Shown: positions 61,987 to 64,000 of the stretch, one piece after another
How the letters are laid out: each line of letters opens with the position of its first letter
How positions within the stretch are numbered: position 1 is the stretch's first letter
From: Bacteroidota bacterium
Lineage (GTDB): Bacteria; Bacteroidota; Bacteroidia; Bacteroidales; Lentimicrobiaceae
Length of the DNA: 64,000 nt
Assembly (NCBI GenBank): GCA_009773515.1
Contig: WSXX01000027.1
Coordinates: forward strand, 1-64,000
Direction of reading: 5' to 3'
Notes under the pieces: model-generated
Told to the model about the DNA's origin: nothing
Seen by the model: only the letters and a program-made list of their open reading frames with translations
Databases searched by the model: none
Position numbers and translations under genes: made by a program

Positions 61987-62934
61987 ATGATTAGTGAACA
62001 AGAAATAAAACGCGCAGCTGACATTATCAGGCAAGGTGGCCTGGTTGCGTTTCCGACTGAAACAGTATATGGATTGGGTGCAAATGCCCTTAATCCACAA
62101 GCAGTTGCCAGAATTTTTGAAGCCAAAGAACGTCCTTCATTTGATCCTCTGATTGTTCATATTGCCAATATTGAAGACTTAAAATCTTTAACAATAAACC
62201 AGGATGAAAGAATTTACAGCTTAGCTGAAAAATTCTGGCCCGGACCTTTGACGCTTGTTCTGCCCAAAAGCAGCATTGTTCCCGATATTGTAACTTCCGG
62301 ATTAAATACTGTTGGAATCAGAATGCCGGATAATTCAATTGCACTTGATCTGATAAAATTTGCTGGATGTCCGGTTGCAGCACCCAGCGCCAACAAATTC
62401 GGAAGGATAAGCCCTACGAAAGCGGAACATGTGAGAAAGCAACTTCCGGCTGTTGATTGCATTTTAGATGGAGGACCAACAAAAGTTGGGATAGAATCTA
62501 CAGTAATTACCATACATTCCGACGGTTTTGTTATTCTGCGGCAGGGAATCATAACCAAAGAAGAACTGGAAACAGTTTTGCCACAATCGAAACAAAAAAT
62601 CCGCAAAAGCGAAATAATTTCTTCCCCGGGAAATATAAAATCTCACTATAGCCCAAATAAACCGCTTTATATTCAGGGAGAATACACAAAAGAGCTGAAC
62701 ACAAAAAATGCAGCTTTTCTTTCATTTGGAAAGAAACCTGAAGGTGAGTTTAAAATGATTGAGTACCTTTCTGAAAATGCAAACCCATATGAAGCGGCGA
62801 ATAACTTATTTGCAAAATTACATCAGCTTGAAGACAGTGATATAGATTTTATTGTAGCTGAGCCTGTGCCTGAAACCGGTATTGGAATTGCAATAATGGA
62901 CAGGCTGAGAAGAGCGGCGCATAGATACTTGTAG
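61987..62934 (+). CDS. L-threonylcarbamoyladenylate synthase (Sua5/YwlC type)
   Basis: 315-aa enzyme that makes threonylcarbamoyl-AMP for the t6A modification of tRNA. The YrdC-type core has GGLVAFPTETVYGLGANALN (about residues 18-37), KERPSFDPLIVHI and FAGCPVAAPSANKFGRISPT. A C-terminal Sua5 domain of about 115 residues (SPGNIKSHYSPNKPLYI ... TGIGIAIMDRLRRAAHRY) makes this the long Sua5 type, not the short TsaC type. A 60-bp gap separates it from rmuC. Confidence 0.93.
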   Translation: MISEQEIKRAADIIRQGGLVAFPTETVYGLGANALNPQAVARIFEAKERPSFDPLIVHIANIEDLKSLTINQDERIYSLAEKFWPGPLTLVLPKSSIVPDIVTSGLNTVGIRMPDNSIALDLIKFAGCPVAAPSANKFGRISPTKAEHVRKQLPAVDCILDGGPTKVGIESTVITIHSDGFVILRQGIITKEELETVLPQSKQKIRKSEIISSPGNIKSHYSPNKPLYIQGEYTKELNTKNAAFLSFGKKPEGEFKMIEYLSENANPYEAANNLFAKLHQLEDSDIDFIVAEPVPETGIGIAIMDRLRRAAHRYL

Positions 62935-62936
62935 AG

Positions 62937-63004
62937 AAATTTCTAATTTCTAATTTCTAATTTCTAATTTCTAATTTCTAATTTCGGATTTCGGATTTCT
63001 AATT
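62937..63004. repeat. tttctaa heptamer tandem tract
   Basis: About nine tandem tttctaa-type heptamers with two ggatttc changes at the end. Same class as the tracts at 9419, 49022 and 54494. Confidence 0.9.
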
Positions 63005-63034
63005 CAATGTCGTTTAGGAAAGGAATATTGTCTT

Positions 63035-63088
63035 TCCCGCACCTGCGGGACTCAGACTGACAGTCATCCTGAGCGGAGTCGAAGGACA
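63035..63088. repeat. Adjacent gcacctgcggga and ttcgactccgctcag repeat copies
   Basis: Contains tcccgcacctgcggga (63035-63050) and gtcatcctgagcggagtcga (from 63063), one copy each of the two interspersed families described above. No gene is present from 62935 to 63274 apart from these repeats and the Fur promoter. Confidence 0.8.
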
Positions 63089-63191
63089 TTTGATTCACTT
63101 TTCTACAAATCCGAAGCCTTGACTAAACGACATTAATTACCAATGTCTTACCAATAGGTTTAATAATATTCCACAAAAGAATTAACATTTT

Positions 63192-63240
63192 TTTGCTTGA
63201 CAAATGAACAATTTTGTCTTTAATTTGTATTTATTACAAA
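63192..63240 (+). promoter_or_regulatory. Fur/PerR-dps promoter with two operator-like palindromes
   Basis: TTG (63197-63199) and TTAATTTG (63220-63227) are the likely promoter elements, about 20 bp apart. A dyad gacaaa / tttgtc (63199-63218) lies between them, and a second dyad TTTGTA-tttat-TACAAA (63224-63240) overlaps the -7 element and start site. Both are AT-rich palindromes of the kind bound by Fur-family regulators, so autorepression by the next gene product is plausible. Confidence 0.55.
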
Positions 63241-63274
63241 CAAGTTTTAATTTCAAGTTAACAATGATTTGAAA

Positions 63275-63709
63275 ATGGAAATAACTCAGGGAATTATTAG
63301 AAGATTAAATGAAGCCGGGTTGAAAATTACCCCGCAAAGGGTGGCTGTTATGCAAACCTTGTGCAAGCTTCGTATGCATCCAACTGCTGAAGAGCTTTTT
63401 GCAGAGGTTTCAAAAACCATTCCCGGTCTCTCCCCTACTACCATCTACAACACTTTAGACACTTTTGTTGAAAAAGGATTGATCAAAAGGGTAAAGACGG
63501 ATGCTGATGTGATGCGCTACGACGCCATTACCGAGCATCATCACCATTTATACTGTGCAGTATCAGACCGGATGGAAGATTACTTTGACAACGAACTTGA
63601 TGAAATGCTTAGCGCCTATTTCGAACGAAAACAAATCAATGGCTTTAAGGTCAGTGATATACGACTTCAGCTGATGGGCGACTTCAGCGAAAGAAAAACA
63701 ACTCAATAA
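63275..63709 (+). CDS. Fur-family transcriptional regulator (PerR-like)
   Basis: 144-aa Fur-family repressor. The winged HTH has KITPQRVAVMQTLCKLRMHP and SPTTIYNTLDTFVEKGLIKR. The regulatory metal site is visible as EHHHHLYC. The CxxC pairs that hold the structural zinc in most Fur/PerR proteins are missing: only one Cys is left in LYCAVSDRMEDY. This variation is seen in other Bacteroidota members from memory. The ATG at 63275 is preferred over an in-frame TTG two codons earlier. A Dps gene follows 19 bp downstream, so peroxide response (PerR) is likelier than iron response. Confidence 0.88.
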   Translation: MEITQGIIRRLNEAGLKITPQRVAVMQTLCKLRMHPTAEELFAEVSKTIPGLSPTTIYNTLDTFVEKGLIKRVKTDADVMRYDAITEHHHHLYCAVSDRMEDYFDNELDEMLSAYFERKQINGFKVSDIRLQLMGDFSERKTTQ

Positions 63710-63728
63710 TCACAAAAAATTAATTACC

Positions 63729-64000
63729 ATGAAAAAAATGAACAGAATCGGTCTCGATGAGGCAATGTCAGCACAACTGATTGAAAAATTGAATGATCTG
63801 CTGGCAAATTATCAGGTGTTTTATCAGAATGCACGTGGTTTCCATTGGAACATTAAAGGAGAAAAATTCTTTGAACTACATTTAAAATTTGAAGAGCTTT
63901 ATAATGATCTACAGATCAAGATTGACGAAATTGCTGAACGGATTCTTACCCTTGGCGGCACACCTATCCATTCTTTTGCAGGATACCTGAAAATTGCCGA
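63729..64000 (+). CDS. dps: Dps-family ferritin-like protein (5' part)
   Basis: The window ends inside this gene; 90 codons are seen. It begins MKKMNRIGLDEAMSAQLIEK, then LLANYQVFYQNARGFHWNIK and FFELHLKFEELYNDLQIKID, the ferroxidase-site region of Dps (His in RGFHWN, Asp/Glu in FEELYNDLQIKIDEIAE). Dps binds DNA and stores iron, protecting against peroxide. Probably co-transcribed with the Fur/PerR gene. Confidence 0.92.
   Translation, partial: MKKMNRIGLDEAMSAQLIEKLNDLLANYQVFYQNARGFHWNIKGEKFFELHLKFEELYNDLQIKIDEIAERILTLGGTPIHSFAGYLKIA

Overview
The window is chromosomal DNA of a member of the Bacteroidota, most likely Bacteroidales or a close relative. The reasons are: promoters of the TTTG / TAnnTTTG type and no strong Shine-Dalgarno signals; many lipoproteins and outer-membrane barrels; a type IX secretion C-terminal sorting domain; a ribosomal protein S16 with a long acidic tail; DUF2851, DUF5777, DUF4143 and LysM/periplasmic-binding fusion proteins; and the order coiled-coil gene - zapA - 6S RNA - rny. 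I cannot name the species. No tRNA, rRNA or CRISPR array was recognised.

Layout. (1) 1-6.5 kb is an AT-rich accessory block. An array of direct repeats resembling the end of an IS21-type element is cut by the window edge. It is followed by eight small minus-strand genes for exported, lipid-anchored or membrane proteins of unknown function, in three transcription units that share a repeated promoter module. (2) 6.7-9.2 kb is a zinc/manganese-type ABC uptake operon. (3) 9.4-25.4 kb is mostly core: LysM/PBP fusion, guaA, transketolase, a TolB-like propeller protein, a YdeI-like protein, a T9SS-exported BNR protein, an MBL hydrolase, a coiled-coil lipoprotein, and a hybrid histidine kinase whose 3' end overlaps a convergent sigma-54 response regulator. 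(4) 25.5-32.7 kb is a second AT-rich accessory block. It has a DUF4143 ATPase unit with paired operators, an internally deleted second copy of that unit, an outer-membrane-like protein, a thioredoxin-like/lipoprotein/Cys-rich operon, a small HTH gene and a candidate stand-alone small RNA. (5) 32.7-46 kb holds a YhiN-type flavoprotein, a DHODH-like protein, a CtpA-type protease, a haem-module lipoprotein pair with a DUF5777 barrel, a rhomboid protease, and a transporter operon that includes a 47-residue companion protein. (6) 46-64 kb is core: zapB-like, zapA, 6S RNA, rny, DUF493, DUF58, trxA, dnaE, a monofunctional transglycosylase, rpsP-rimM, ilvA, rmuC, a Sua5-type synthase, and fur/perR-dps cut by the right edge.

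How the parts work together. The core genes cover nucleotide, sugar and amino-acid metabolism, replication, RNA decay, cell division and envelope assembly. The metal-uptake operon and the Fur-Dps pair handle metal and oxidative stress. The least explained material is in the two AT-rich blocks. Three things stand out there: the repeat-linked orphan gene array, the full and deleted copies of the ATPase unit with paired palindromes 33 bp apart, and the secreted protein with a duplicated six-cysteine module encoded beside a thioredoxin-like protein. Intergenic DNA also carries several interspersed short repeat families, often between convergent genes.
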